Source of the DNA: JAVVHH01 sp964613945
Lineage (GTDB): Bacteria; Pseudomonadota; Alphaproteobacteria; Acetobacterales; Acetobacteraceae
Direction of reading: 5' to 3'
Assembly (NCBI GenBank): GCA_964613945.1
Contig: CAZTJC010000015.1
Coordinates: 1 to 64,000 of the forward strand
DNA length: 64,000 nucleotides
The translations under genes and the position numbers were made by a program. Positions within the stretch are counted from its first letter, which is position 1. Every line of letters starts with the position of its first letter. A model generated the notes under the pieces. The model saw only the letters and a list, made by a program, of their open reading frames with translations, made no database searches and was not told the DNA's origin. Below are positions 52,023 to 60,454 of this stretch, in pieces.

Positions 52023-52502
52023 ATGAGCGACACCCCCGCTGCCGTGGGCTCTACAACCGTTATCGCTGAGCGTGAGGGACGTTCCAGTCCCATTGATGCT
52101 CATGTCGGTGCCCGCATCCGGCTTCGCCGTACGCTGATGGGAATGTCTCAGGAACGCCTAGGCGAGGCTCTTGGGCTGACGTTCCAGCAAGTGCAAAAGT
52201 ATGAACGCGGCGTCAACCGCGTTGGTGCATCGCGCTTGTTCGACCTCTCGCGCGTGCTCGACGTGCCAATCAGCTTCTTCTTCGACGACATGCCGGAGCC
52301 ATTGGCGGGTTTGCATGGCGGCTATAACACGACTCGGGCCTCGGGCGGCTTCGCCGAGAACCAGGACGGGTTTGGCACCGACGAGATGCTGAACCGGCGC
52401 GAGACGCTGGAGTTGGTGCGAGCCTATTACCGGATCAACGAGCCGGCAGTGCGTAAGCGCGTGTTCGACCTGATCAAGTCGATGGGCCCGACCGAGAGCT
52501 AA
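52023..52502 (+). CDS. XRE-family transcriptional regulator
   Basis: 159 residues. The helix-turn-helix domain is at about residues 27-85: GARIRLRRTLMGMSQERLGE, ALGLTFQQVQKYERGVNRVG then ASRLFDLSRVLDVPISFFFD. It is of the type found next to lnt and metK in alphaproteobacteria. The C-terminal half has a helical ETLELVRAYYRINEPAVRKR segment. The target genes are unknown. It converges with DUF2244, with the stops overlapping. Confidence 0.9.
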   Translation: MSDTPAAVGSTTVIAEREGRSSPIDAHVGARIRLRRTLMGMSQERLGEALGLTFQQVQKYERGVNRVGASRLFDLSRVLDVPISFFFDDMPEPLAGLHGGYNTTRASGGFAENQDGFGTDEMLNRRETLELVRAYYRINEPAVRKRVFDLIKSMGPTES

Positions 52503-53017
52503 CTCTCCGTCGTGTCGTCTCTAAGCTGAAAATTATCGAATACCGGATTGCGCTGACGAAACAGCGCATATCCCAGCGACACCGCTAAATCCCGCTTTTC
52601 GGCTTCTCCGAGCGATGTCGCGACTTCTACGGCGACCTTGCCGCCTCTCAGCATCAACGCCGGCGTGCGACCCGGCCGCTCCTCGATCGAGGAGCGTAGC
52701 CAGCCTCCGGGAACCTTCATCTCGGAGCGCTTGCCGCGCCGCGATTTGATGATGTGCAGGCCATCGGCCGAAAGCAGCAACACTTCTGATTCGCCCTCGA
52801 TCGCGGCATGGCGCAACAGCAACCAGACGGCGAGCGCAACCTCAATCCCGGTAAAGCCTATCACCGGCCAGGCACCGGCAAACCATAATCCGATCGAAAC
52901 CAGGGCGCTCAACGCGGCTAGGGCGGCAACCACCCATCGCAGCCCGGTCGGTCCGAGGCTGCGGTGCGGAGTGATGACCGCCTCAAACGTCGCGGTGTCA
53001 TGCGGATTGTCCGACAT
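52499..53017 (-). CDS. DUF2244 integral membrane protein
   Basis: 172 residues. The family core is FEAVITPHRSLGPTGLRWVV, two transmembrane helices (VAALAALSALVSIGLWFAGA and FTGIEVALAVWLLLRHAAIE) and a cytoplasmic EVLLLSADGLHIIKS and WLRSSIEER domain. The function is unknown. The start is placed at ATG 53017, nearest the conserved core. ATG at 53047 is also in frame. It is divergent from nth, a common alphaproteobacterial arrangement. Confidence 0.86.
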   Translation of the reverse strand: MSDNPHDTATFEAVITPHRSLGPTGLRWVVAALAALSALVSIGLWFAGAWPVIGFTGIEVALAVWLLLRHAAIEGESEVLLLSADGLHIIKSRRGKRSEMKVPGGWLRSSIEERPGRTPALMLRGGKVAVEVATSLGEAEKRDLAVSLGYALFRQRNPVFDNFQLRDDTTES

Positions 53018-53093
53018 GGTGTGGATATCGGCCAGAGTGCCAGACATGCTAGAGGTCACGTGCACAGGATCTGCGCGGCAGCTACGATGGCGC

Positions 53094-53789
53094 ATGCCCG
53101 TTCGACTCCGAAAAACTCCCAAGATGACGCAAGCCGGCGTCAATGCGTTTATCGAAGCGCTGGCCGCGATCTATCCGGTTGACAATACCGAACTGGATTA
53201 TACCGATGAGTTCACGTTGCTGGTGGCGGTCGTGCTGTCGGCGCAGACGACGGACGTTTCGGTCAACATCGCAACTGCCGGGCTGTTTGCCGCGGCCCCG
53301 ACCCCGGCTGCTATGGCAGCGTTGGGCGCCGAGGGCATCGCCCCCTTCATCAAACGCCTTGGCCTGTGGCAGGGCAAAGCCAAGAACGTCGCCGCGCTCT
53401 CGGCATTGCTGGTCGAACGGCATGGCGGTGTGGTCCCGTCCGACCGTGAGGCGTTGGAAGCTCTGCCCGGCGTCGGGCGCAAGACTGCCAACGTGGTGCT
53501 GAATGTCGCCTTCGGTGAGGCGACGATGGCGGTCGATACCCACGTGTTCCGGCTCGGCAATCGAACAGGGATCGCTCCCGGCAAGACCACCCGCGAGGTC
53601 GAGGATGGTTTGGTGAAGCGCATTCCACCAGTTCATCTTAAGCCGGCGCACCTTTGGCTCATCTTACATGGACGTCGCGTCTGCAAAGCCCGGCGGCCCG
53701 AATGCTGGCGCTGCGTCGCCGCCGAGCCTTGCCGGTTTCCCGACAAGACCAGCAGCCCCGACCACGATGTCGGTTCGGCGGGCGGTTAG
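53094..53789 (+). CDS. nth: Endonuclease III
   Basis: 231 residues. It is a DNA glycosylase/AP lyase for oxidised pyrimidines. The helix-hairpin-helix LPGVGRKTANVVLNVAFGE (with the catalytic Lys), the catalytic Asp in MAVDTHVFRLGNRTG and a [4Fe-4S] cluster motif C-x6-C-x2-C-x5-C (CKARRPECWRCVAAEPCRFP) are all present. The start is ATG at 53094. MTQ at 53124 would be a shorter choice. The stop codon overlaps that of the convergent DUF2934 gene. Confidence 0.96.
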   Translation: MPVRLRKTPKMTQAGVNAFIEALAAIYPVDNTELDYTDEFTLLVAVVLSAQTTDVSVNIATAGLFAAAPTPAAMAALGAEGIAPFIKRLGLWQGKAKNVAALSALLVERHGGVVPSDREALEALPGVGRKTANVVLNVAFGEATMAVDTHVFRLGNRTGIAPGKTTREVEDGLVKRIPPVHLKPAHLWLILHGRRVCKARRPECWRCVAAEPCRFPDKTSSPDHDVGSAGG

Positions 53790-54037
53790 TGCCTGACCAC
53801 GCCGTGATCGGCGGTAAAAGCCGGCGGATCGCTGGCGGGGAAGGTTTCCCGCATCGCCTCGTCGATCTTGGCGTCGGCAGCCGATTGCGGCGGCCGGGCC
53901 GGCGCCGGATGCGCATCGGCTTCGATCATGAGGCGGGCACGCTCCCAGAACTCGGTATCCCGCCCGTGCGGCGAGCCTTCCTTCTCCCACAGGGCGTAGG
54001 CGCGCTCGCGAATATGATGCTCGGTGTCGTCGTTCAT
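53786..54037 (-). CDS. DUF2934 family small protein
   Basis: 83 residues. The DUF2934 core is HIRERAYALWEKEGSPHGRD then TEFWERARLMIEAD. The C-terminal part has a DEAMRETFPASDPPAF segment seen in many small stress-related proteins. It is soluble and charged. A strong Shine-Dalgarno (GGAGGT) precedes the ATG at 54037. Confidence 0.85.
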   Translation of the reverse strand: MNDDTEHHIRERAYALWEKEGSPHGRDTEFWERARLMIEADAHPAPARPPQSAADAKIDEAMRETFPASDPPAFTADHGVVRH

Positions 54038-54086
54038 GTGGACCTCCGGTTGCCATAACGCACGAAAGCCGCTCCGGTCGCGCCGT

Positions 54087-54533
54087 TCAGCCGCGATGGT
54101 AGGGATGACCGGCTGCGATCGACTGAGCTCGGTAGATCTGCTCGGCCAGAAGTACCCGGGCCAGCATGTGCGGCCAGGTAAGAGGGCCAAGGGCGAAGCG
54201 GAAATCGGCACGGGCGAGCACCGGGTCGCTCAATCCCTCGGCGCCGCCGATGGTGAACACGAGCGGTTTGGGATGTTCCGTCCAGCGCGTCAGCTGCACG
54301 GCAAGGGCTTCACTGGTCATGCTCTGCCCGGCCAAATCCATCGCGACGACCAGCGCACCCTCGGGGACGGCTGCCAGGATCGCGGCCCCCTCGCGCCGTT
54401 TCGCCTCATGTCCCGGACCCGGCGCTTCACCGATTTCACGAACGTCGAGCTTCGGGCGCAGCCGGACGGTATAGCGCTCGAACAGCGTGCGTTCCGGTCC
54501 CGCACGGAGCTTGCCCACTGCGATCAACAACAT
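54087..54533 (-). CDS. rlmH: 23S rRNA pseudouridine-1915 N3-methyltransferase
   Basis: 148 residues. It is a SPOUT methyltransferase. It begins MLLIAVGKLRAGPERTLFER and has the knot motifs FTIGGAEGLSDPVLARADFR and LGPLTWPHMLARVLLAEQIY then RAQSIAAGHPYHRG. It modifies helix 69 of 23S rRNA in assembled 70S ribosomes. It is normally directly behind rsfS. Here a plus-strand gene is inserted between them. Confidence 0.96.
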   Translation of the reverse strand: MLLIAVGKLRAGPERTLFERYTVRLRPKLDVREIGEAPGPGHEAKRREGAAILAAVPEGALVVAMDLAGQSMTSEALAVQLTRWTEHPKPLVFTIGGAEGLSDPVLARADFRFALGPLTWPHMLARVLLAEQIYRAQSIAAGHPYHRG

Positions 54534-54547
54534 GTAATCGGCACCTT

Positions 54548-55039
54548 ATGGCCCCACTTCACCGCTCGACTCTCGCCGCCTGCGTCGCACTCCTGCTGGG
54601 TGCGGCAGCCCCGGTCAAATCCCTCCCGTCCGCCCCCGTGACGCTGCAGAGCAATCCCGGAACCAAGACCGATGCGACCGCCCGTGCGCTCTCGGCCGAG
54701 GACCTCGAAGCAGCGCGCGCGCGTGGCGATCAACCCCTCCTGTTGACGGCGCGCGTCAAGCTCGGTGGCCCACAGCCGGCGCTGTTCGTGCAGCTGCAGT
54801 CTCCGCATGAATGCGGATCGGCCGGATGCTCAACCTCGATCTACTCGGTCGAGCGGGGCCGCTGGCAGCGCGTGCTCGACAACGCTACCGGCCTGGTGAA
54901 GGTATCGGCGAAGAAGACGCGCGGGCGCAACGACGTCCTTTCCGAAGATGACCACTTCGTCTGGACCGGTTCCACTTACCGCAGCGTCGAGCCTGTGCCT
55001 GCCGCGCTCGACTTGCGTCCCCGCACGCGGCGGCGCTAG
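54548..55039 (+). CDS. Secreted hypothetical protein
   Basis: 163 residues. A signal peptide (STLAACVALLLGAAAPVKSL) is followed by a helix-rich then beta-rich mature part with PLLLTARVKLGGPQPALFVQ, LQSPHECGSAGCSTSIYSVE (two Cys that could form a disulfide) and HFVWTGSTYRSVEP. The family is unknown to me. It is divergent from rlmH by 14 bases and convergent with rsfS. Confidence 0.75.
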   Translation: MAPLHRSTLAACVALLLGAAAPVKSLPSAPVTLQSNPGTKTDATARALSAEDLEAARARGDQPLLLTARVKLGGPQPALFVQLQSPHECGSAGCSTSIYSVERGRWQRVLDNATGLVKVSAKKTRGRNDVLSEDDHFVWTGSTYRSVEPVPAALDLRPRTRRR

Positions 55040-55042
55040 GCG

Positions 55043-55711
55043 CTACCCGGCGCTGGGTTCGGGATCGGCCTCCGCAGCACTCCCGGCTCCGGCGGCCGGC
55101 TCGTCCAGGTCGGCGCCCCACATCCGTTCCAGCCCATAGAGTTCACGGGCTTCCGCCTTGAACAGGTGGATGACGATGTCGCCGGCGTCGATCAGCACCC
55201 AGTCGGAGCCGCCGGCGCCCTCGATCTGCACGCGCTTGATGCCGATCTTGGCCAGCTCGTCTTCGAGATGCGTCGCCATGGCGCTAATCTGCCGATCGGC
55301 GAGGCCGGTCGCGATTACCATGCGGTCGGCGAAAGAGGCGCGGCCGGCGAGGTCGAGCGCCACCACGTCTTCACCCTTGTCGGACTCCAGGCTCTCGACG
55401 ATGACGGCCTGAACCTGGTCCAGCCGCTCCTTGCTCGTGGGCGGTGGCGGGACCGGCTTGGCGCGCGACCGCGGCCCGGCGACGGCGGCTTTCTTGCGCG
55501 GCGTGCCCGGCGCCTTGACCGCTTCGGCCAGGTTGGCTGTGGTTTTGGCGGCGGTGGCGGGACGGCGGGACGGTGGCTTGACGACCGGGTCCTGCGGCGG
55601 CTTCCTGGCTATGACGGCATTCCTTCTAGCGCTGCGGGGATCAGAGCCGGCTCCGACCGGCGCAGCTCGGTAGCGGACAGCGAATTTTGGCGCGCCGGCA
55701 GGAACGTCCAA
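55043..55711 (-). CDS. rsfS: Ribosomal silencing factor RsfS with long N-terminal extension
   Basis: The RsfS core is SKERLDQVQAVIVESLESDK then GEDVVALDLAGRASFADRMV, ATGLADRQISAMATHLEDEL, DWVLIDAGDIVIHLF and ARELYGLERMWG. It binds L14 and blocks subunit joining in starvation. About 90 residues of Ala/Pro/Lys/Arg-rich sequence precede the core. The only conventional start found for it is TTG at 55711, inside the last 103 bases of nadD. No ATG, GTG or TTG lies between there and the core, so either that start or a rare codon such as ATA/CTG is used. 222 residues if from TTG, compared with about 120 for the core family. Confidence 0.85.
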   Translation of the reverse strand: MDVPAGAPKFAVRYRAAPVGAGSDPRSARRNAVIARKPPQDPVVKPPSRRPATAAKTTANLAEAVKAPGTPRKKAAVAGPRSRAKPVPPPPTSKERLDQVQAVIVESLESDKGEDVVALDLAGRASFADRMVIATGLADRQISAMATHLEDELAKIGIKRVQIEGAGGSDWVLIDAGDIVIHLFKAEARELYGLERMWGADLDEPAAGAGSAAEADPEPSAG

Positions 55712-56208
55712 GCCGGCGCCGAACTGCCGGCCAACGCGGGCGCCGTGTGCGGCGGACGGAAGGCATGGCGGAAGCGATGCGCTGCCTTACCAGCCAACGC
55801 GCGTCCGTTATAGCCCGGCCGTGGCATGACAGCGAATGGCATCATGCGAACGATGCCGGTCCAGTGCTGCCAACGCGGCAATTGCGCCAGATTATCCGCC
55901 CCCATGAGCCATATGAAGGCCACCCGCGGGAAGAGCTGTCGCAACGCGCGCAGGGTGTCGAACGTGTAGCGTTGGCCGAGTTTCGCTTCGATCGCGGTCG
56001 CCACGATGCGGCGCCCATCGGCGATCCGCCGTGCGCTGGCCAGGCGGTCGGCCAGGCGGGCCATGCCGGCGCGCGGTTTGAGCGGGTTACCGGGCGAGAC
56101 CAGCAACCAGATCTGGTCGAGCCGCAGCCGCCGCCGGGCGAGCGTGGCGACATGCAGATGTCCGGCATGCGCCGGGTTGAACGAACCGCCGAGCAGGCCG
56201 ATCCGCAT
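55609..56208 (-). CDS. nadD: Nicotinate-nucleotide adenylyltransferase
   Basis: It adenylates nicotinate mononucleotide in NAD synthesis. The nucleotidyltransferase motif GGSFNPAHAGHLHVA (with HxGH), the SPGNPLKPRAGMA loop and the C-terminal NSLSATELRR (ISxTxxR-like) are present. 199 residues from ATG at 56208. The frame continues upstream as RIPRWGDKRR, which looks like conserved alphaproteobacterial NadD sequence, to a CTG that overlaps the proA stop (CTGA, near 56280). The true N-terminus may therefore be about 24 residues longer. It lies between proA and rsfS, the usual order. Confidence 0.93.
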   Translation of the reverse strand: MRIGLLGGSFNPAHAGHLHVATLARRRLRLDQIWLLVSPGNPLKPRAGMARLADRLASARRIADGRRIVATAIEAKLGQRYTFDTLRALRQLFPRVAFIWLMGADNLAQLPRWQHWTGIVRMMPFAVMPRPGYNGRALAGKAAHRFRHAFRPPHTAPALAGSSAPAWTFLPARQNSLSATELRRSEPALIPAALEGMPS

Positions 56209-56276
56209 CCGCCGCTTGTCGCCCCATCGCGGGATCCGGTCGGCGATGAGGGGCGGGCGCTCAAGCGGGCGATATT

Positions 56277-57539
56277 TCAGGGGCGCACCTGGCCGGTGCC
56301 GCGAATGACGTAACGGAAGGTGGTGAGCTGCTCGACGCCGACGGGACCACGGGCATGCATGCGGCCGGTGGCAATGCCGATCTCGGCGCCGAAACCGAAC
56401 TCGCCGCCATCGCAGAATTGCGTGGAGGCGTTCCACAGCGCGACTGCGCTGCCGACCCCGGCCAGGAAGTGGTCGGCAATGGCCTCATCTTCGGTGATGA
56501 TGGCTTCCGTGTGCTCGCTGCCAAAACGGGCGATGTGGGCCAAGGCGGCATCGACCCCGTCGACGACGGCGATCGACAGGGTCGGGCCGAGCCATTCGGT
56601 GGCGAAATCGGCGTCGGTGGCGGGTGGCAGGCCGGGGACGATCGCCTGCGCACGAGTATCGGCGCGGAACTCGCAGCCCAGCGCGGCCAAGTCGGCCACG
56701 AGTTCGGGAAGCAGGCTGGTGGCGCAGGCGGAGTCGATGAGCAGGGTTTCGGTCGAGCCGCAGACGCCGGTGCGGCGCATCTTGGCGTTGGCGAGGACGC
56801 GGCGGGCCATGGCCGGGTCGGCGGCTGCATGGATGAAGGTGTGGCAAAGCCCCTCGGCATGGGCCAGCACCGGCACCCGCGCGTCGGCTTGCACGCGCTC
56901 CACGAGGCTGCGGCCGCCGCGGGGGATGATGAGGTCGATCTGCCCGGCGCCCGTGAGCATGGCGGCGACGAAGCCACGGTCCGGCCCCGGCGGCGACTGC
57001 ACCGCATCCACCGGCAGCCCGGCCGCCTCCAGCCCGGCCCGCATCGCGATCTGGATGGCAGCAGCCGAATGTTGGCTATCGGAGCCGCCGCGCAGGATCG
57101 CCGCGTTGCCCGACTTGATGCACAGCCCGGCGGCATCGGCGCCGACGTTCGGGCGGCTCTCGTAGATCATGCCGATCACGCCGAGCGGCTGCGGGATGCG
57201 CCGGAATCGCAAGCCATTGGGCTGCGTCCACTCCGCCAGCGTGCGCGCCAGCGGATCTGGCAGGGCGGCGATGGCCTCCAGCCCGGCCGCCATCGCCTCG
57301 ACGCGATCAGGCGTCAGCAACAGCCGGTCGCGGAACGCGGACGTGCCCTGGAAGGCGGCGATGTCGGCCTCGTTGGCGGCGATGATGTCGGCCGCGGCGT
57401 CACGCAGGCCACGTGCGGCGGCGATCAGCGCGGCGTTGCGCTGCGCATCCGGCGCGGTGGCGAGCCGGGCGGCGGCGGCCTTGGCGCGCGGGCCGGCTTC
57501 CATCAGCCAGGCCGTGCAATGATCGGAGTGCCAGTTCAT
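56277..57539 (-). CDS. proA: Gamma-glutamyl phosphate reductase (glutamate-5-semialdehyde dehydrogenase)
   Basis: 420 residues. It carries out the second step of proline synthesis. It has an aldehyde dehydrogenase fold with the catalytic Cys in KMRRTGVCGSTETLLID. PLGVIGMIYESRPNVGADAA, LCIKSGNAAILRGGSDSQHS and MHARGPVGVEQLTTFRYVIR are diagnostic. It starts at ATG 57539 and leads the proA-nadD-rsfS block. A proB gene is not in the window. Confidence 0.96.
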   Translation of the reverse strand: MNWHSDHCTAWLMEAGPRAKAAAARLATAPDAQRNAALIAAARGLRDAAADIIAANEADIAAFQGTSAFRDRLLLTPDRVEAMAAGLEAIAALPDPLARTLAEWTQPNGLRFRRIPQPLGVIGMIYESRPNVGADAAGLCIKSGNAAILRGGSDSQHSAAAIQIAMRAGLEAAGLPVDAVQSPPGPDRGFVAAMLTGAGQIDLIIPRGGRSLVERVQADARVPVLAHAEGLCHTFIHAAADPAMARRVLANAKMRRTGVCGSTETLLIDSACATSLLPELVADLAALGCEFRADTRAQAIVPGLPPATDADFATEWLGPTLSIAVVDGVDAALAHIARFGSEHTEAIITEDEAIADHFLAGVGSAVALWNASTQFCDGGEFGFGAEIGIATGRMHARGPVGVEQLTTFRYVIRGTGQVRP

Positions 57540-57617
57540 GACGGTTTCCCTACCGGAAACGACTGTGACGCTCCAGGCCGGTCAACGCCAGCGCTTCCGC
57601 GACCGCGCGAGGCAGCT

Positions 57618-58523
57618 ATGGTCGGGACGATGACAGCATCTGCGCGGCGTTCGACGGGACTTGGTTACCTATACGCCGGGTTGGTGGTCGCGCTGTGGGC
57701 CGGCTTCAGCCTGTCCGGACGGTACGCGGCCCTGGCGCCCGGCGTCCGATTGACGCCGTGGGACCTGGCCGCGCTACGTTATGCGGTCGCCTCGCCGATT
57801 GCGCTGGTGATGTATGCCGCGGGGCCCGGACGCGGCCTGCCGTGGCGGCGTAGTGCCGTGGTCGCGGTTGTCGCCGGGCTGTGTTTCCCGCTGCCGTCCT
57901 ATGTGGGGTTCAGCTACGCCCCTGCGGCGCATGCGGCCGTTATCCTATCGGGCACGCTGCCGTTCATGGTCGCCGTCGCGCTCACGATGATCGGCGCCGA
58001 ACGGTGGACGCGCGCGCGGCTGCAGAGCCTGGCCGTTCTGATGGTCGGGATCGCGTTGCTGGGCTACGCGGCGTTCGTTCAGGGCGCACGACCCGGCGCC
58101 TGGCGCGGCGACCTGCTCTTCATCGTCGCTGCCATGGCCTGGACCGCCTTCACCATCCTCATTCGCCGATGGGCGATCACGCCCTGGCAGGTCGTCTGCA
58201 CCGTTGGGATATGGGCTGGGACGATCTACCTGCCGATCTGGGCGGTCGCGCTGCCGAGCCACTTGGCGCAAGTGCCGATCGGCACGGTGGTGCTGCAGGC
58301 GACGATGCAGGGCCTGCTGGTCACGGTGGTGTCGGTGATCCTATTCACCCGCGCGCTGATGCTGCTCGGCGCGGAGCGGGTGTCACTCGTCACCGCCTTG
58401 GTACCCGGCGTTGCGGGCGTGTTGTCGATGCCGCTGCTGGGAGAGGAGCTTGGCCTGCTCGACATGGGCGGATTGATCCTGGTCAGCGCCGCCGTCGCGA
58501 TGGGCGTGCGCCGGAGCAGCTAG
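57618..58523 (+). CDS. EamA/DMT-family transporter
   Basis: 301 residues with about ten transmembrane helices and two EamA repeats (LGYLYAGLVVALWAGFSLSG starting the first, LLFIVAAMAWTAFTILIRRW the second). It is a drug/metabolite efflux or uptake permease with unknown substrate. The start is ATG at 57618. A very long frame upstream to 56355 is antisense to proA. It converges with the sulfite-oxidase-like gene with a four-base overlap. Confidence 0.9.
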   Translation: MVGTMTASARRSTGLGYLYAGLVVALWAGFSLSGRYAALAPGVRLTPWDLAALRYAVASPIALVMYAAGPGRGLPWRRSAVVAVVAGLCFPLPSYVGFSYAPAAHAAVILSGTLPFMVAVALTMIGAERWTRARLQSLAVLMVGIALLGYAAFVQGARPGAWRGDLLFIVAAMAWTAFTILIRRWAITPWQVVCTVGIWAGTIYLPIWAVALPSHLAQVPIGTVVLQATMQGLLVTVVSVILFTRALMLLGAERVSLVTALVPGVAGVLSMPLLGEELGLLDMGGLILVSAAVAMGVRRSS

Positions 58524-59179
58524 TCGCTGTAGCGCTGCTCGGTCCAGGGATCACCGCGATCATGGTAGCCGCGATCCTCCCAGAAGCCCGGCCGGTCCGC
58601 GGCGATGAACTCGATCCGGTGCAGCCACTTGGCGCTCTTCCAGAGATAAAGGTGCGGCACCAGCAAACGAACGGGGCCACCATGCTCCCGAGTGAGCGGC
58701 TTGCCTTCCCAGCCATGAACCAGCATGGCATCCGCCGCGGCGAAATCCTCGAGCGGCAGATTGGTCGTGTAGCCGTCATAGGAGTGCAACACGACGAATT
58801 GCGCCTCCGGCTTCGGACCCACCGCGGCAAGCAGGTCGCGCGTGGCGACGCCGGACCAGCGGTTGTCGTAGCGTGACCACGTCGTCACGCAATGCATGTC
58901 CGTCACCGTCTCGCGCTGCGGCAGGGCCATGAAGCCGGCCCAATCCCACCGCATCTGCTCGTCCAGCAAGCCGAAGGCGCGCAACTCCCAGTTATCCGGT
59001 GTAATCGACGGCTGCACCCCAAGATCGAGCACCGGCCAGTCGCGCACTAGGTGCTGACCCGGCGGCAAGCGATCCGTGCCTTCCCTGGAGAGGCGACCAG
59101 TGAGGAACCTACCCTCGGACGCCCAGCGCTCCTTGGTGCGGGTGAGTTTGCTGGCGTCCGAGGGTGTCGCGTCGTTCAT
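58520..59179 (-). CDS. Cytoplasmic sulfite-oxidase-like molybdopterin oxidoreductase
   Basis: 219 residues. It is an oxidoreductase molybdopterin-binding domain protein with the Mo-coordinating Cys in VTDMHCVTTWSRYDNRWSG and substrate/cofactor residues in HGGPVRLLVPHLYLWKSAKW. It has no signal peptide and no dimerisation domain, unlike MsrP or SorA. The reaction is unknown. The ATG overlaps the stop of the luciferase-like monooxygenase gene upstream (ATGA), so the two probably act together. Confidence 0.88.
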   Translation of the reverse strand: MNDATPSDASKLTRTKERWASEGRFLTGRLSREGTDRLPPGQHLVRDWPVLDLGVQPSITPDNWELRAFGLLDEQMRWDWAGFMALPQRETVTDMHCVTTWSRYDNRWSGVATRDLLAAVGPKPEAQFVVLHSYDGYTTNLPLEDFAAADAMLVHGWEGKPLTREHGGPVRLLVPHLYLWKSAKWLHRIEFIAADRPGFWEDRGYHDRGDPWTEQRYSD

Positions 59180-60192
59180 GCGGCCTGACGCTGTCCCGGC
59201 TGCACGCCCAGCCGCGCACCAATCGGCGCCAGCAGCTCGTACGACCGGACGCGGGAGGCCTGATCAAAGATCGCCGAGGCGACCAGCAATTCGTCCGCGC
59301 CAGTCTCGGCTACGAAGCGCTCAAGGCCACGCTCGACGGTGGCCGGGCTGCCGACGAAGGAGCGGGCCAGCATGGACGACGCCTGCGCTGCCTCGTTGGG
59401 CTCCCAGTAGTCGTCGATATCGTCGATCGGCGCCTGCAGCTTGCCGCGGGTGTTGCGGAACATGTTGGTGAAGCTCTGCTGCTGCGAGGTGAACAGCCGG
59501 CGCGCTTCGGCATCGGTGTCGGCGACCACGACGTTGCAGGCAACCATCGCGTAGGGTGCCGCGAGCTGCGCCGAGGGACGGAACGTCTCGCGATAGGCGC
59601 GGAGTGCCGGCAACAGCGAGCCCGGCGCGAAATGCGAGGCGAAAGCGTAGGGCAGGCCGATTGCGGCGGCGAGTTGGGCGCCGAAGGTACTGGAGCCGAG
59701 GATCCATAGTGGGATGTTGCTGTCCATGCCGGGGACGGCCTTGACGTGCTGGCCGTCCTGAACCGGGCCGAGTAGCGCCTGCAACTCGAGCACGTCCTGC
59801 GGGAAGCGGTCGGAGCTGCCGGGATCCTTGCGCATGGCGCGCCAGGTGTAGCCGTCGGTGCCGGGGGCCCGGCCGAGGCCGAGGTCGATCCGGCCGGGAT
59901 ACAGCGCGTCCAGGGTGCCAAACTGCTCGGCGATCACCAGTGGCGAGTGGTTCGGCAGCATGACGCCGCCGGCGCCGATGCGGATGCGCGAGGTCCCCTC
60001 GGCAACGAAGCCAAGCGCGACCGCGGTCGCGGCGCTGGCGATGCCGGTCATGTTGTGATGTTCCGCCATCCAGTAGCGGTTGTAGCCGAACCGTTCCGCG
60101 TTCTGCGCCAGGTCACGGGCGCGGCGAAGCGCGTCGCCCGGCGTGGCGCCCACTGGAACGGGAGCAAGATCAAGGATCGAAAGAGCCGTCAT
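59176..60192 (-). CDS. Luciferase-like (LLM) flavin-dependent oxidoreductase
   Basis: 338 residues from ATG at 60192. It is a TIM-barrel LLM-class enzyme. LSILDLAPVPVGATPGDALR, YNRYWMAEHHNMTGIASAAT, RIRIGAGGVMLPNHSPLVIA and PGRIDLGLGRAPGTDG match the MsnO8/YhbW-like subgroup. It uses FMNH2 from a partner reductase. It is co-transcribed with the sulfite-oxidase-like gene. A nested dyad 70-110 bases upstream may be its operator. Confidence 0.9.
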   Translation of the reverse strand: MTALSILDLAPVPVGATPGDALRRARDLAQNAERFGYNRYWMAEHHNMTGIASAATAVALGFVAEGTSRIRIGAGGVMLPNHSPLVIAEQFGTLDALYPGRIDLGLGRAPGTDGYTWRAMRKDPGSSDRFPQDVLELQALLGPVQDGQHVKAVPGMDSNIPLWILGSSTFGAQLAAAIGLPYAFASHFAPGSLLPALRAYRETFRPSAQLAAPYAMVACNVVVADTDAEARRLFTSQQQSFTNMFRNTRGKLQAPIDDIDDYWEPNEAAQASSMLARSFVGSPATVERGLERFVAETGADELLVASAIFDQASRVRSYELLAPIGARLGVQPGQRQAA

Positions 60193-60261
60193 GCACTGAA
60201 CTCCTGTTGGGAGAGATATCGGGCGTGGCCGGCCCGGGTTCAACCATGACGGACTCCGCGC

Positions 60262-60300
60262 TTTACTCGGCTTTACAGGTGTAAATCTCAGCAGAGTAAA
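60262..60300. promoter_or_regulatory. Nested inverted repeats upstream of the LLM oxidoreductase, candidate operator
   Basis: Outer arms TTTACTC (60262-60268) and GAGTAAA (60294-60300) are perfect complements. They enclose a second perfect dyad TTTACA-GG-TGTAAA (60272-60285). The block lies 70-108 bases upstream of the leftward LLM gene and resembles repressor sites of the HxlR or TetR type. No regulator gene is adjacent in the window. Confidence 0.55.
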
Positions 60301-60454
60301 TCTTTTATGGTGTTACCGATGGGCCGGTGATTACACGATAGTATTCTAGATTGGCGACGTGCTTCATAGTCGAACGAGCACGAGATCAACGAAGTTCATC
60401 CCCGAGTCCAGCATCAAGAATTCTTCTTCTAACGGCATGCTATAGGCCATCGAC

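Noticed and set aside
56355..57617. Long upstream extension of the EamA transporter frame
   Set aside because: Antisense to proA; the transporter's first helix begins just after ATG 57618.
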